A DNA stretch of 64,000 nt from Saccharothrix luteola. GTDB lineage: Bacteria; Actinomycetota; Actinomycetes; Mycobacteriales; Pseudonocardiaceae. The stretch lies in contig NZ_JAJHUO010000019.1 in NCBI RefSeq assembly GCF_020859565.1, positions 62,001-126,000 of the forward strand. The letters are read 5' to 3'. Of this stretch, positions 38,316 through 46,724 are shown piece after piece (the stretch's first letter is position 1; each line of letters begins with the position of its first letter). The notes under the pieces were generated by a model. It had not been told where the DNA came from, searched no databases, and saw only the letters and a list, made by a program, of their open reading frames with translations. A program made the position numbers and the translations under genes.

Positions 38316-39151
38316 GTCGCGTTGCGGGCCGCGGCGGGGCTGAGGCGGTTCATCACGGCCAGGTACGAGGTGGGGAAGAGACGGGCCAGGATGTCGGGTG
38401 CGATGGCGGTCCACGCGATCAGCACCCGGCCCCGGCGCTTCGCCACACCGGCCAGGATGCGCTCGGCCGCCTTGTCCGCGGGGTAGGTGAGGAGCTTCGC
38501 GAAGCTCGCCTTGCCCTGCGCCGCCTCGGCTTCGCCGACCCCGGACGCCACCCGCGCGGTCTCCGCGATCCTGGTGCGGATGCCGCCCGGGTGGACGCAG
38601 GTCACGCCGACGCCCCGGTCGGCCAGCTCGTGGCGCAACGACTCGCTGAACCCGCGCAGGGCGAACTTGCTGGCCGAGTACGCCGTCTGGCCGGGCGGCC
38701 CGATGAGGCCGAACAGGCTCGACACGTTGACCACGTGGCTGCCCGGCGACTCCAGCAACGTCGGCAGCAGCAGCCGGGTCAACGCCACCGGCGCGCGGAA
38801 GTTGATGTCCATGACCCAGTCGAACTCGTCCGCGCTGACCTGGTCGAACGTGCCGCCGAGCGCCACGCCCGCGTTGTTGACCAGCAGGGTGACCCGCGGT
38901 GCGGCGGCCAGCACGCGCGCCGCGAGGTCGGCCAGCCCGGCGATGTCGGACAGGTCGGCCACGAGCGTCTCGACCCGCGTGCCCCGGATCCTCCCGGCCA
39001 CCGCGGCGAGCCGCTCGGCGTCCCGGTCGATCAGCACGAGGTCGCTGCCGCGCCGCGCCAACCCGTACGCCACCTGCTCGCCGATCCCACTGGCCGCGCC
39101 GGTCACCACCGCCGTGCCGCCTGCGAACCGGTAACGCGCGAGCTGGGACAT
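38285..39151 (-). CDS. SDR-family oxidoreductase of a virS-mymA-like locus
   Basis: 288 aa. TGAASGIG at residues ~17-24, NNAG near 93, catalytic Ser in VVNVSSLFG near 142 and YSASK near 156. A C-terminal extension of about 45 residues (RRGRVLIAWTAIAPDILARL) is typical of SDRs near Baeyer-Villiger monooxygenases, such as the sadH-type gene of the mycobacterial mymA operon. ATG 39151 follows GGGAGG by 4 nt. It lies downstream of the AraC-family regulator on the same strand, 141 nt away. Confidence 0.87.
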   Translation of the reverse strand: MSQLARYRFAGGTAVVTGAASGIGEQVAYGLARRGSDLVLIDRDAERLAAVAGRIRGTRVETLVADLSDIAGLADLAARVLAAAPRVTLLVNNAGVALGGTFDQVSADEFDWVMDINFRAPVALTRLLLPTLLESPGSHVVNVSSLFGLIGPPGQTAYSASKFALRGFSESLRHELADRGVGVTCVHPGGIRTRIAETARVASGVGEAEAAQGKASFAKLLTYPADKAAERILAGVAKRRGRVLIAWTAIAPDILARLFPTSYLAVMNRLSPAAARNATQRNTTSTGN

Positions 39152-39292
39152 GGGGCCTCCCGGGGGACGTCGGTGGACACCACCCAGTCTGGCCCGACCC
39201 GCCCGGCGCGGCTTGACCTCACGCGACAGGAACTTGACCCGGCACGACACCACACCCGCGCGACATCACGCCCCGCACCGGACCCGGACAGC

Positions 39293-40294
39293 TCACGCCC
39301 CGCGGCGGACCGCGCTCGGCGTGATGCCCCACCACCGGCGGCAGCAGCGGCTCAGCGCGGACTGCTCGGACAGCCCCAGCATCCCCGCCACCTGGCTCAT
39401 CGGGATGTCCGTCGTGGTCAGGTAGCGCTTGGCCGCCTCACGTCGCACCTCGTCGAGCACGGCGGCGAACGTGGTGCCCTCGGCGGCCAACCGCCGCTGC
39501 ACCGTGCGCGGGTGCAGGTCCACCAGCCGGGCCACCGCGCCGATCTGCGGCGGGACCGTGCCCAACGACCGGGTCAGCACGCCGCGCACCCGTGCCGTCG
39601 TGGTCGCGCCCTCGCCCGCGGTCTGCTCGGCCAGGAACGCCAGCGCCAACCGCCACACCCGCTCGTCACCGCCCGCCAACCGCCGGTCCAGCAGGGCGCG
39701 CGGCAGCCGCAGCAACGGCGCGCCCTGTCCGGTGTGGACGGTCGCGCCGAAGAACTCCTCGTACACCGCGAGCGGCGCGACGGGCGTGTACGGCAGCTCC
39801 ACGCTGCGCAACCCGTACGAGCCGCCCACCAGGTAGGTGATCGACCGGTGCAGGAACCCGAGACCCAGGTCGATCGCCTGCACCGAGATCGGCAGGCCGG
39901 GCGGCACGCCGTAGTGCAGCGCACCGAGGTCGGGCGCGCCGTAGGGGTCGTCCACCAGCGACAGGCTCAACGACCGGGCGTGCACGAACAGGTAGCGCGA
40001 CGTGCACTCCAGCGCGTCGGCCACGGTCGGCGAGTTCTGGATGGCCAGCGCCAGCGGCCCGAGCATGCCGAAATCCTGCCGCGCGGCCACCCGCAGGCCG
40101 AGGTCAGGGCAGCCCAGCCCCTCGGCGGCGACCTCCAGCACGGCCGCCAGCACCCGGTCCGACACCAGCAGGTCGTCCACGTCGAGCGCGGCCACCGGCA
40201 GCCCCGCCGCGCGGGCGTAGTCCTCGGCCCGGCCGCCCAGCTCGGCCACCGTCGCCCGGAACCCCCGCAACCCCGCCGACCGGACCACCGACAT
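39293..40294 (-). CDS. AraC-family regulator (VirS/OruR-like)
   Basis: 333 aa. The N-terminal Arabinose_bd/OruR-like domain covers residues ~15-200 (GRAEDYARAAGLPVAAL, GPLALAIQNSPTVADAL) and the C-terminal AraC helix-turn-helix ~230-333 (VARLVDLHPRTVQRRLAAEG, MSQVAGMLGLSEQSALSRC). This layout is that of VirS. ATG 40294 lacks a ribosome site; the leader reads TTGACCCTGTACGAC directly before it. Divergent from the monooxygenase gene across 69 nt, as virS is from mymA, so it probably activates that gene. Confidence 0.87.
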   Translation of the reverse strand: MSVVRSAGLRGFRATVAELGGRAEDYARAAGLPVAALDVDDLLVSDRVLAAVLEVAAEGLGCPDLGLRVAARQDFGMLGPLALAIQNSPTVADALECTSRYLFVHARSLSLSLVDDPYGAPDLGALHYGVPPGLPISVQAIDLGLGFLHRSITYLVGGSYGLRSVELPYTPVAPLAVYEEFFGATVHTGQGAPLLRLPRALLDRRLAGGDERVWRLALAFLAEQTAGEGATTTARVRGVLTRSLGTVPPQIGAVARLVDLHPRTVQRRLAAEGTTFAAVLDEVRREAAKRYLTTTDIPMSQVAGMLGLSEQSALSRCCRRWWGITPSAVRRGA

Positions 40295-40363
40295 GTCGTA
40301 CAGGGTCAAATACTTGTCGTGTCCAGTCAAGAACCGCGCCGGCCCCTCCAGCACACTGGGCGC

Positions 40364-41860
40364 ATGACCACTCCCGAGCACCTCGACGTCGTGATCGTGG
40401 GCGCCGGACTGTCCGGCGTCGGCGCGGCCTACCGGCTGCGCACCGAGTGCCCCGGCAAGTCCGTCGCGATCCTCGAGGCCCGCGACACGATGGGCGGGAC
40501 GTGGGACCTCTTCCGGTACCCGGGCATCCGGTCCGACTCGGACATGTTCACCCTCGGCTACCCGTTCCACCCCTGGCGTGACGCGAAGTCGATCGCGGAC
40601 GGCCCGTCGATCCTGCGCTACATCCGGGCCACGGCCGCGCGGTTCGGCATCGACCGGCTGGTGCGCTACCGGACCAGGGTGCTCGCCGCCGACTTCTCCA
40701 CCGAGACCGCCCGCTGGACGGTGACGATCAGCCGCCGCGACGAGCACGGCGCGGTCGCGGAGAGCGTGATCACCTGCGACTTCCTCTACTCCTGTGCCGG
40801 CTACTACGACTACGACCAGGGCCACGACCCGGTGTTCCCCGGCGTCGAGTCGTTCCGCGGCGACGTGGTGCGACCGCAGTTCTGGCCCGAGGACCTGGAC
40901 TACGCGGGCAAGCGGGTGGTCGTGATCGGCAGCGGCGCGACCGCCGTGACGGTGGTGCCGGCGATGGCCGAGACCGCGGCGCACGTCACCATGCTCCAAC
41001 GCTCGCCGACGTGGGTCGGCGTGGTGCCCGGCCGCGACAAGCTCGCCGACAAGGTCCGCGAGCTGCTGCCCGCCCACGTCGCGCACCGGCTGATCCGGAC
41101 CAAGAACATCCTGTTCGGCGTGGCCTTCTACCAGTTCTGCCGCCGCTGGCCCAGGGCCGCGCGCAAGGTGCTCACCGGGCTGTCGACCAAGGTGCTCCAG
41201 GACGAGGCCGTGGTCCGCGAGCACTTCACGCCCACCTACGACCCCTGGGACCAGCGGCTCTGCGCGATCCCGGACGCCGACCTGTTCAAGGCCCTCAAGA
41301 GCGGTCGCGCGTCCGTCGTCACCGATCACGTCGACACGTTCACGCCGGACGGCGTGCGGCTGCGGTCCGGGCGCGAGCTGGCGGCCGACGTCGTGGTCAC
41401 GGCGACCGGGCTGCGGCTGCTCGCCTTCGGCGGGATCGCGCCGACCGTGGACGGGCGGCGGGTGGAGCTGTCCGAGCAGTTCGTCTGGCGCGGCGCGATG
41501 ATCACCGGGCTGCCGAACTTCGCCGTGTGCGTCGGCTACACCAACGCGTCGTGGACGTTGCGCGCCGACCTGACCTCACGCCTGGTGTGCCGGGTGCTCG
41601 ACCACATGGACCGGCACGGCTACGCCTCCGTCGTGCCCACCCCGGACCGCCCGCTGGTCCGCCGCCCGATGCTCGACCTCGCCTCCGGCTACATCCAGCG
41701 GGCCGTCGACGCGTTCCCGCGTCAAGGCGACCGCGGTCCGTGGCGGGTGCGGCAGAACTACCCGCTCGACGCCCTGTCCACGTTGCGCGGCGACCTGGGC
41801 CGGCACCTCGTCGGCACGCGGCGCGCGGCCGTCGACGGCGCGCTGTCGGTGCGCCGGTAG
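40364..41860 (+). CDS. Flavin-containing Baeyer-Villiger-type monooxygenase (EthA/MymA-like)
   Basis: 498 aa. FAD Rossmann motif VVIVGAGLSGVGAAYRL at residues ~9-25, the first BVMO signature MGGTWDLFRYPGIRSDSD near 43-60, and the NADPH Rossmann motif VVIGSGATAVTVVPAMA near 186. The second fingerprint, normally FxGxxxHxxxWP/D, reads FRGDVVRPQFWPED: the His is Arg (~172). EthA/MymA relatives oxidise ketones and activate thioamide drugs; the substitution may change NADPH handling. ATG 40364 has no strong ribosome site. Ends 5 nt before the convergent Cys-repeat gene. Confidence 0.88.
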   Translation: MTTPEHLDVVIVGAGLSGVGAAYRLRTECPGKSVAILEARDTMGGTWDLFRYPGIRSDSDMFTLGYPFHPWRDAKSIADGPSILRYIRATAARFGIDRLVRYRTRVLAADFSTETARWTVTISRRDEHGAVAESVITCDFLYSCAGYYDYDQGHDPVFPGVESFRGDVVRPQFWPEDLDYAGKRVVVIGSGATAVTVVPAMAETAAHVTMLQRSPTWVGVVPGRDKLADKVRELLPAHVAHRLIRTKNILFGVAFYQFCRRWPRAARKVLTGLSTKVLQDEAVVREHFTPTYDPWDQRLCAIPDADLFKALKSGRASVVTDHVDTFTPDGVRLRSGRELAADVVVTATGLRLLAFGGIAPTVDGRRVELSEQFVWRGAMITGLPNFAVCVGYTNASWTLRADLTSRLVCRVLDHMDRHGYASVVPTPDRPLVRRPMLDLASGYIQRAVDAFPRQGDRGPWRVRQNYPLDALSTLRGDLGRHLVGTRRAAVDGALSVRR

Positions 41861-41865
41861 CGCGC

Positions 41866-42438
41866 CTAGGCGGAGTGGACCTGCACCGCGTAGTCGAACG
41901 AGTTGGTGGCGTCGTGCCCCGAACCGGGTGCGGCCATGCACCGGCCGTTGTCCACCGGAATGGTCCCGTAGGCGGGCAGGAAGATGTTGGTGCACTTGAA
42001 GCACGAGCGCCAGCCCCGGTGGTGCCAGTTCGCGGGGTTGCCCAGGTCGTGCTCGACGACGTAGGCGAACGACGCCCGGACGGTCCGGCTGTTCACCCGG
42101 TGGCCGTTGGGGTCGCCGGGGCAGTGGCCGGAGAAGCCGCCCGCCCACCACAGGCACTGGCACGCCGCGCAGGAGCGCCACCCCACCTGCTCCGCCGGAC
42201 CGTCCTGCTCCAGCAGCACCTTGTACACCACGCCGTCGAACGGGTCGCGCTCGTGGACCCCGCCTCCGACGCACAGCGACACCGCCGCCACGTTGGGGAA
42301 GAACAAGCTCCGGCACTTCCGGCACCTCGACCACCCGCCCTGGGCGGCGTGCGCCGTGGCCGGGGCGACGAGTTGACCGGCGGCGGTCGCCACCACCGCG
42401 CCGCTCGCCGCACCCAGGAACACCCGACGGTTCACCAT
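41866..42438 (-). CDS. Tat-exported protein with three Cys-x-x-Cys repeats
   Basis: 190 aa. The N-terminus VNRRVFLGAASGAVVATAAG is a twin-arginine signal with Ala-rich cleavage near residue 35. The mature part is three ~50-residue repeats, each opening with Gly-Trp: GWSRCRKCRSLFFP, GWRSCAACQCLWWAG and GWRSCFKCTNIFLPAYG. Each has further Cys/His (SLCVGGGVH, GHCPGD, GRCMAA) and a closing aromatic strand (VVYKVLLEQ, SFAYVVEHD, SFDYAVQV). The pattern suggests three metal-binding modules folded before export. I know no characterised homologue. ATG 42438 is 6 nt from GGAG. Confidence 0.75.
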   Translation of the reverse strand: MVNRRVFLGAASGAVVATAAGQLVAPATAHAAQGGWSRCRKCRSLFFPNVAAVSLCVGGGVHERDPFDGVVYKVLLEQDGPAEQVGWRSCAACQCLWWAGGFSGHCPGDPNGHRVNSRTVRASFAYVVEHDLGNPANWHHRGWRSCFKCTNIFLPAYGTIPVDNGRCMAAPGSGHDATNSFDYAVQVHSA

Positions 42439-42556
42439 CACCCGCTCCACTCCGCTCGGCCCTACCTGCTCGGAACTCGCCGGGCCGGGCGGGTGCGTTA
42501 CCGTCTGTAACCCGTTCGGGGGACGTCACGAGCGGACAGCGTCGCGAGCGGGCGGG

Positions 42557-43093
42557 TCAGGGTCGGTAGCGCAGGCCGTCGATCACGAGGTCGAGCATCC
42601 CGTCCGCCGGGCCGACGTCGGGCACCGTGAGCGCGATGCCCGCGATCGTGGCGATCACGTCCAACGGCTTGACGTCCGGACGGTCGACGGCCGTCAGCAA
42701 CGTGCCCATCGCCTCGGTCAGCCGGTCCTTGCTCTCCGCGTACGGGTCGCCGCCGGACGCGATGACCGCGCGCAACGCGTCACCCATGCCCTGCTTGGTG
42801 GCCATGTACTCGACGAACCGGTCCATCCACGCCCTGGTCGCCTCGTGCGGCGGCAGCGTGCGCAGCAACTCGGGCACGGCGTCGCACAGCTTGGCCAGCT
42901 CGTTGCGGTAGACCGCCTCCACCAGCGCCTCGCGGGTGGGGAAGTGGCGGTAGAGCGTGCCGATGCCGACGCCCGCGCGCTTGGCGATCGCGTCCAGCGT
43001 GGCGTCCGCGCCCTCGTCGGTGAACGCCTCCAGCGCCGTCTCGATCAGGCGGTGGCGGTTGCGCTGGGCGTCCGCGCGCAGTGGGCGGGACAC
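42557..43093 (-). CDS. TetR/AcrR-family repressor of the 43-kb SDR divergon
   Basis: 178 aa. Helix-turn-helix in residues ~12-58 (RLIETALEAFTDEGADATLD, IAKRAGVGIGTLYRHFPTRE) and a short helical effector domain ending LDLVIDGLRYRP. GTG 43093 follows GGAGG by 4 nt. Its N-terminus resembles the TetR at 22789-23385, and both end in a DGLRF/DGLRY segment, so they are probable paralogues. The divergent SDR at 43205 and the symmetric repeats between identify the regulon. Ligand unknown. Confidence 0.88.
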   Translation of the reverse strand: MSRPLRADAQRNRHRLIETALEAFTDEGADATLDAIAKRAGVGIGTLYRHFPTREALVEAVYRNELAKLCDAVPELLRTLPPHEATRAWMDRFVEYMATKQGMGDALRAVIASGGDPYAESKDRLTEAMGTLLTAVDRPDVKPLDVIATIAGIALTVPDVGPADGMLDLVIDGLRYRP

Positions 43094-43126
43094 GGTGCCT
43101 CCATACGGGTGTGACGCAGCTCTCCA

Positions 43127-43180
43127 TGCTAAGCGGAGGAGTCTCCGGTTACTGTCGAACGTAACGGAGGAACCTCCGCT
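43127..43180. promoter_or_regulatory. TetR operator region (double palindrome)
   Basis: CGGAGGAGTCTCCG (43134-43147) and CGGAGGAACCTCCG (43165-43178) are each palindromic. Together with flanks they form a larger near-symmetric element, AAGCGGAGG ... GTTAC / GTAAC ... CCTCCGCTT. The left flank TGCTAAGCGGA (43127-43137) is identical to that of the 23.4-kb TetR operator, while the core changed from GGAAC/GTTCC to GGAG/CTCC. Confidence 0.82.
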
Positions 43181-43204
43181 TCAGTGTACGGCAGGGGAGC
43201 AGAC

Positions 43205-44128
43205 ATGACCGGGCACATCACCACGCCGTTCGGCGCGGAGTCCACCGCGGCGGAGGTCGTCGCGGGCATCGACCTCACGGGCAAGCGCGCGGTGGTCACC
43301 GGCGCCGCGTCCGGCATCGGCGTCGAGACCGCCCGGGCGTTGGCGTCGGCGGGCGCCGAGGTCACGCTGGCGGTCCGCGACACCGGGGCCGGGCGGCGGG
43401 TGGCCGACGAGATCGGCGGCGACGTCCGGGTCGCGCGGCTCGACCTGGCCGACCAGGCGTCCGTGGCGGCGTTCGTCGCCGGCTGGGACGGCCCGCTGCA
43501 CATCCTGGTCGACAACGCGGGCGTGATGGCCACGCCGGAGACCCGGACGCCGGAGGGCTGGGAACTCCAGTTCGCCACCAACCACCTCGGCCACTTCGCG
43601 CTGACCAGGGGCCTGCACCCGTTCCTGGCCCGGGAGGGCGCACGGGTCGTGGCCGTCAGCTCCAGCGCGCACCTCATGTCGCCGGTCGTCTTCGACGACA
43701 TCCACTACACCGACCGCCCCTACGACCCGTGGACGGCGTACGGGCAGTCCAAGACCGCGAACATCCTGTTCGCCGTGGAGGCGAACAAGCGCTGGGCGGC
43801 CGACGGGATCACGGTGAACGCCTTGATGCCCGGCGGGATCATGACCAACCTCCAGCGGCACACCGACCGCGCGCAGATGGACGCGATGATCAGCCAGGCC
43901 GTGGCCGACGGCTTCACGCTGAAGACGCCGGAGCAGGGCGCGGCCACGTCGGTGCTGCTGGCGACGTCACCGCTGCTGGAGGGCGTCGGCGGCCGGTACT
44001 TCGAGGACTGCGGCGAAGCCCTGCCGAACCGGGGCGACACCATGATCAGCGGTGTCGCGGCCTACGCGCTCGACCCGGAGGCGGCCGCGGAGTTGTGGCA
44101 GGTCACCGAGGAGACCCTGGCCCACTGA
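43205..44128 (+). CDS. SDR-family oxidoreductase (retinol-dehydrogenase-like)
   Basis: 307 aa. NADP-binding TGAASGIG near residues 37-44, DNAGVMATP near 108, catalytic Ser in VAVSSSAHL near 157 and YGQSK near 181-185. The long form (LQFATNHLGHFALTRGLHPF) is that of the RDH/WWOX-like group, whose bacterial members have unknown substrates. ATG 43205 follows GGGGAG by 4 nt. Divergent from the TetR repressor with a double operator between. A hairpin at its stop separates it from the convergent SDR. Confidence 0.9.
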   Translation: MTGHITTPFGAESTAAEVVAGIDLTGKRAVVTGAASGIGVETARALASAGAEVTLAVRDTGAGRRVADEIGGDVRVARLDLADQASVAAFVAGWDGPLHILVDNAGVMATPETRTPEGWELQFATNHLGHFALTRGLHPFLAREGARVVAVSSSAHLMSPVVFDDIHYTDRPYDPWTAYGQSKTANILFAVEANKRWAADGITVNALMPGGIMTNLQRHTDRAQMDAMISQAVADGFTLKTPEQGAATSVLLATSPLLEGVGGRYFEDCGEALPNRGDTMISGVAAYALDPEAAAELWQVTEETLAH

Positions 44129-44147
44129 CCTGGGCCACCCCCAGGTC
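44127..44147. terminator. Short bidirectional terminator hairpin
   Basis: GACCTGGG / CCCAGGTC, eight perfect pairs with a 5-nt loop, overlapping the stop codon of the SDR gene and facing the convergent SDR. Confidence 0.65.
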
Positions 44148-44159
44148 GATCACCGCTGA

Positions 44160-44927
44160 TCACGGCAGCGTGACGCCGGTGATCTCCGCGCAGGCGCCGA
44201 GCAGGCGCTCCTGGACCTCCACGTCGTAGGCGGCGGGGTTGGCGCGCAGGTCCTCGCGCCACTTGAAGTAGCGGCCGGTGACGGTGGCGGCGGGCTCGTC
44301 GCTCGTGGCCAGCCACACCTGCGTGTCGGCGCCGGTCGGCAGGTCGTCGGTGGCGTTCGGGCCGCCCAGCTTGGTCTTGATCCAGCCCGGGTCGACCGCG
44401 TTGCTCAGCACGTCCGGCCACCGGCGCGCCACCGCGAACGCCAGCACCACGTCCAGCAGCTTCGAGTCCGAGTACGCCTGCATCCCGTCCCACGGGCCGC
44501 GCTCGTGCTGGAGGTCGTCGAGGTCCGCCACGCCCTGCGACTCCAGCCCCGACGTCAGGTAGACCAACCGCCGCGGCCGGGGCACGAGGGCCGTGAGCAC
44601 GTACGGCGCCAGCACGTTGACCTGGAACAACAGCTCCAGGCCGTCCTCGGTCACCGTCCGCTCCGGCAGGCCGCCGCCGAGCCCCGCGTTGTGGATCACC
44701 ACGTCGAAGGGCTCGGCGGAGGCCGCCGCCGCCATCTCCCTGGTCCGGGCCAGCGACGCGAGGTCGCCGACCAGCACGCCGGCCGCGCCCGGCACGGCGG
44801 CCAGCGCCTGCCCGGCCCGCGCCTCGTCGCGCGCGTGCAGCACCACCCGGTGCCCGAGCGACACCAGCGTCGCCGCCGTCTCCCGACCGATACCGTCCGC
44901 CGAACCCGTGACCAGAACGCTCGTCAT
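44160..44927 (-). CDS. SDR-family oxidoreductase behind a CebR-type operator
   Basis: 255 aa. TGSADGIG near residues 7-14, HNAGLGG near 83, Ser in LVYLTSGLES near 124, and YSDSK near 152-156. Tail GRYFKWREDLRANPAAYDVE resembles small SDRs annotated as daunorubicin C-13 ketoreductase-like, though the substrate cannot be told. ATG 44927 lacks a good ribosome site. A perfect 14-bp LacI-type operator sits 17-30 nt upstream, between this gene and the preceding glycosidase gene on the same strand, so it can be controlled separately. Confidence 0.84.
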   Translation of the reverse strand: MTSVLVTGSADGIGRETAATLVSLGHRVVLHARDEARAGQALAAVPGAAGVLVGDLASLARTREMAAAASAEPFDVVIHNAGLGGGLPERTVTEDGLELLFQVNVLAPYVLTALVPRPRRLVYLTSGLESQGVADLDDLQHERGPWDGMQAYSDSKLLDVVLAFAVARRWPDVLSNAVDPGWIKTKLGGPNATDDLPTGADTQVWLATSDEPAATVTGRYFKWREDLRANPAAYDVEVQERLLGACAEITGVTLP

Positions 44928-44943
44928 GCGCGGCAGCGTACCG

Positions 44944-44957
44944 TGGGAGCGCTCCCA
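44944..44957. promoter_or_regulatory. Perfect CebR/LacI-type operator
   Basis: TGGGAGCGCTCCCA is a perfect palindrome identical to the CebR-binding consensus known from Streptomyces cello-oligosaccharide genes. It lies in the 35-nt gap between the glycosidase stop and the SDR start. No LacI-family gene is present in this window. Confidence 0.75.
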
Positions 44958-44962
44958 GGCGC

Positions 44963-46627
44963 TCAGCCGAAGACCTGCCACCGGGCCAGCTGCCCGGCCG
45001 GCCAGCCCGTGTTGCCGCTGAACCTCAGCCGCACGTGCCGGGCGCTCACCCCGGCGGGCAGCGTGAGGGTGACCGCGTTGCCGGTGGCCGGGTCGAACAC
45101 GTGGCCGGCCCCGCCGACCACCGTGGTGAACGTCGAGCCGTCCACCCCTGCCTCCACCGCGATGGTCTGCGTGCGGCGTCCCCACGCGGGGTTCGGCGGC
45201 AGGCTCAGCACCATCCGGCGCGGCGCGGCCACCGTGCCGAGGTCGACCCCGATCCACTGCGGGAACGCGCCGTTCGCGCTCTCCCAGTAGCTGTGCGGGT
45301 CGGCGTCCACCGCGAAGTGGCTGCCGTAGTGCTGGGTCTGGCTGCTCTGCGTGGTCGGCCTGCCCGCCGCGAGGTCGCGCTCGACGGGCGGTGTGTCGGT
45401 GAGCATCGGCTTGGTCGGGCGCACGGCCGTCAACGCGATCTGGCCCTTGAGCATCCGGCCGCCGTCGCCGGTGAGCCGCAGGTAGTAGTCCGACGAGCAC
45501 CGTGTGCCGTCCTCGTCGAGGGCGAGGAAGCCGGAGCCGACCGGGATGCCGGCCTGCGTCTCCGGCGTCTTGGCGATCTGGTTGGCCTCGTTGTACTCGT
45601 CGAACATCGAGATGTAGATGCCCTGCACGCCGAGGCGGCACATGTTGTAGAACTGCCGCCACATGAAGTCGCCGTGCGCCCGGTGCCGCCGGGACAGGTC
45701 GCCGGGCAGCACGCAGGGCTGGTAGTCGATGCCGAGCCGGGTGCACTCGGCCTGGTCGGGCGAGTTGACGTTCGTGAAGAAGTGGTCGGCGTCGGCGACG
45801 TTCCCGATCCGGCCGACCATCCACGGCGAGAGCATGTCGAAGCTGCGGTAGACGCCGCCGAACCCGGGCCGCGAGTCCTCGATCTCCCGCCGCCAGTGCG
45901 TCGGCACGCCGCCGATCAGGTACACGCCCTGGCCCTTGAACCAGTCGACCACGTCCTGGCACTGCTGCGGGGTGAACGGGCGGCCGGGGTCGTTGAAGCC
46001 GAAACCCCAGACGCAGACCACCGGCTTGCCGTTCTGGCGCGCGTACATGGGGGACGAGGTGTGCGCGCGCATCTTGGTGAGCCAGTCGGTTTTGATCTCC
46101 GACTGCATGTTCGTCCAGTTCGTGACGTCGTACATGACGTAGAACTTCACCCCGTGCGCCTCGGCGGCCCGCCGGACGTGCGCGGTGACGGCGTCGCGGA
46201 TCGGGCCCTCGCCGCCGGTCGGGTTGAACCGCTGCAGGGCGGCGGTGTCGCAGCCGTACTCGCGCATCCAGCGGAAGTGCACGTCCACGGTCTGGTGATC
46301 GTGGTTGGAGAACACGGTGGCCGGTTGGCCGTTGCCCAGTGCGCCGAACGCGGTGGGGTACTTGGTCGCGTAGTCGGTCATGTCCGGCCAGGCCATGAGC
46401 GCGTGGTTGGTCGGCGACGGCGGCCGGCTCCAGTCGTCGCTCCAGTGCCACCAGCCGTCGATCGGCGAGTTGTCGCCCCGGGCGGCGAACCAGCCCTGGT
46501 AGCCGACGGTGATCTTGCCGACCACGTCGCCCGGCGGACTGGCCGCGCCCGCCGGGGTCGACGTGGTGGTGGTCAGGGCGGACGCGGCCAGGGCCGACCC
46601 GAGGAATGTCCTGCGTGACAGGGGCAC
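44963..46627 (-). CDS. Secreted GH71/99-like glycoside hydrolase with discoidin domain
   Basis: 554 aa. Tat signal LSRRTFLGSALAASAL with Ala-rich cleavage near residue 30. Residues ~35-375 read as a GH71/GH99-like TIM barrel (ITVGYQGWFAARGDNSPIDG, VKFYVMYDVTNWT, GIYISMFDEYNEANQI), probably an endo-mannanase or glucanase-type enzyme. Residues ~415-554 are an F5/8 type C (discoidin, CBM32-like) domain: AAGRPTTQSSQTQHYGSHF, YWESANGAFPQWIGVDLG, HVRLRFSGNTGWPAGQLARW. GTG 46627 is 6 nt from AAGGAG. Catalytic acids cannot be fixed by eye. It acts outside the cell on polysaccharide. Confidence 0.82.
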   Translation of the reverse strand: MPLSRRTFLGSALAASALTTTTSTPAGAASPPGDVVGKITVGYQGWFAARGDNSPIDGWWHWSDDWSRPPSPTNHALMAWPDMTDYATKYPTAFGALGNGQPATVFSNHDHQTVDVHFRWMREYGCDTAALQRFNPTGGEGPIRDAVTAHVRRAAEAHGVKFYVMYDVTNWTNMQSEIKTDWLTKMRAHTSSPMYARQNGKPVVCVWGFGFNDPGRPFTPQQCQDVVDWFKGQGVYLIGGVPTHWRREIEDSRPGFGGVYRSFDMLSPWMVGRIGNVADADHFFTNVNSPDQAECTRLGIDYQPCVLPGDLSRRHRAHGDFMWRQFYNMCRLGVQGIYISMFDEYNEANQIAKTPETQAGIPVGSGFLALDEDGTRCSSDYYLRLTGDGGRMLKGQIALTAVRPTKPMLTDTPPVERDLAAGRPTTQSSQTQHYGSHFAVDADPHSYWESANGAFPQWIGVDLGTVAAPRRMVLSLPPNPAWGRRTQTIAVEAGVDGSTFTTVVGGAGHVFDPATGNAVTLTLPAGVSARHVRLRFSGNTGWPAGQLARWQVFG

Positions 46628-46724
46628 CGCACGCTCCTTCGTTGGAGGGACGGCATCAGCATGCAAGAAGTGAGCAGCGTCACGCAATAATTCGACAAAC
46701 CGGGATTCTGGCGGCGGACCGGGA

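Noticed and set aside
37514-40363. Open frame running into the monooxygenase from 2.8 kb upstream, seeming to make a 1448-aa fusion
   Set aside because: The upstream part is a shadow of the transglutaminase, SDR and AraC genes; EthA-like length and FAD motif position support ATG 40364.
35264-41860. SARP, methyltransferase, transglutaminase and monooxygenase as a secondary-metabolite cluster
   Set aside because: No polyketide, peptide, terpene or RiPP core gene or transporter is present in this stretch, and the monooxygenase has its own regulator.
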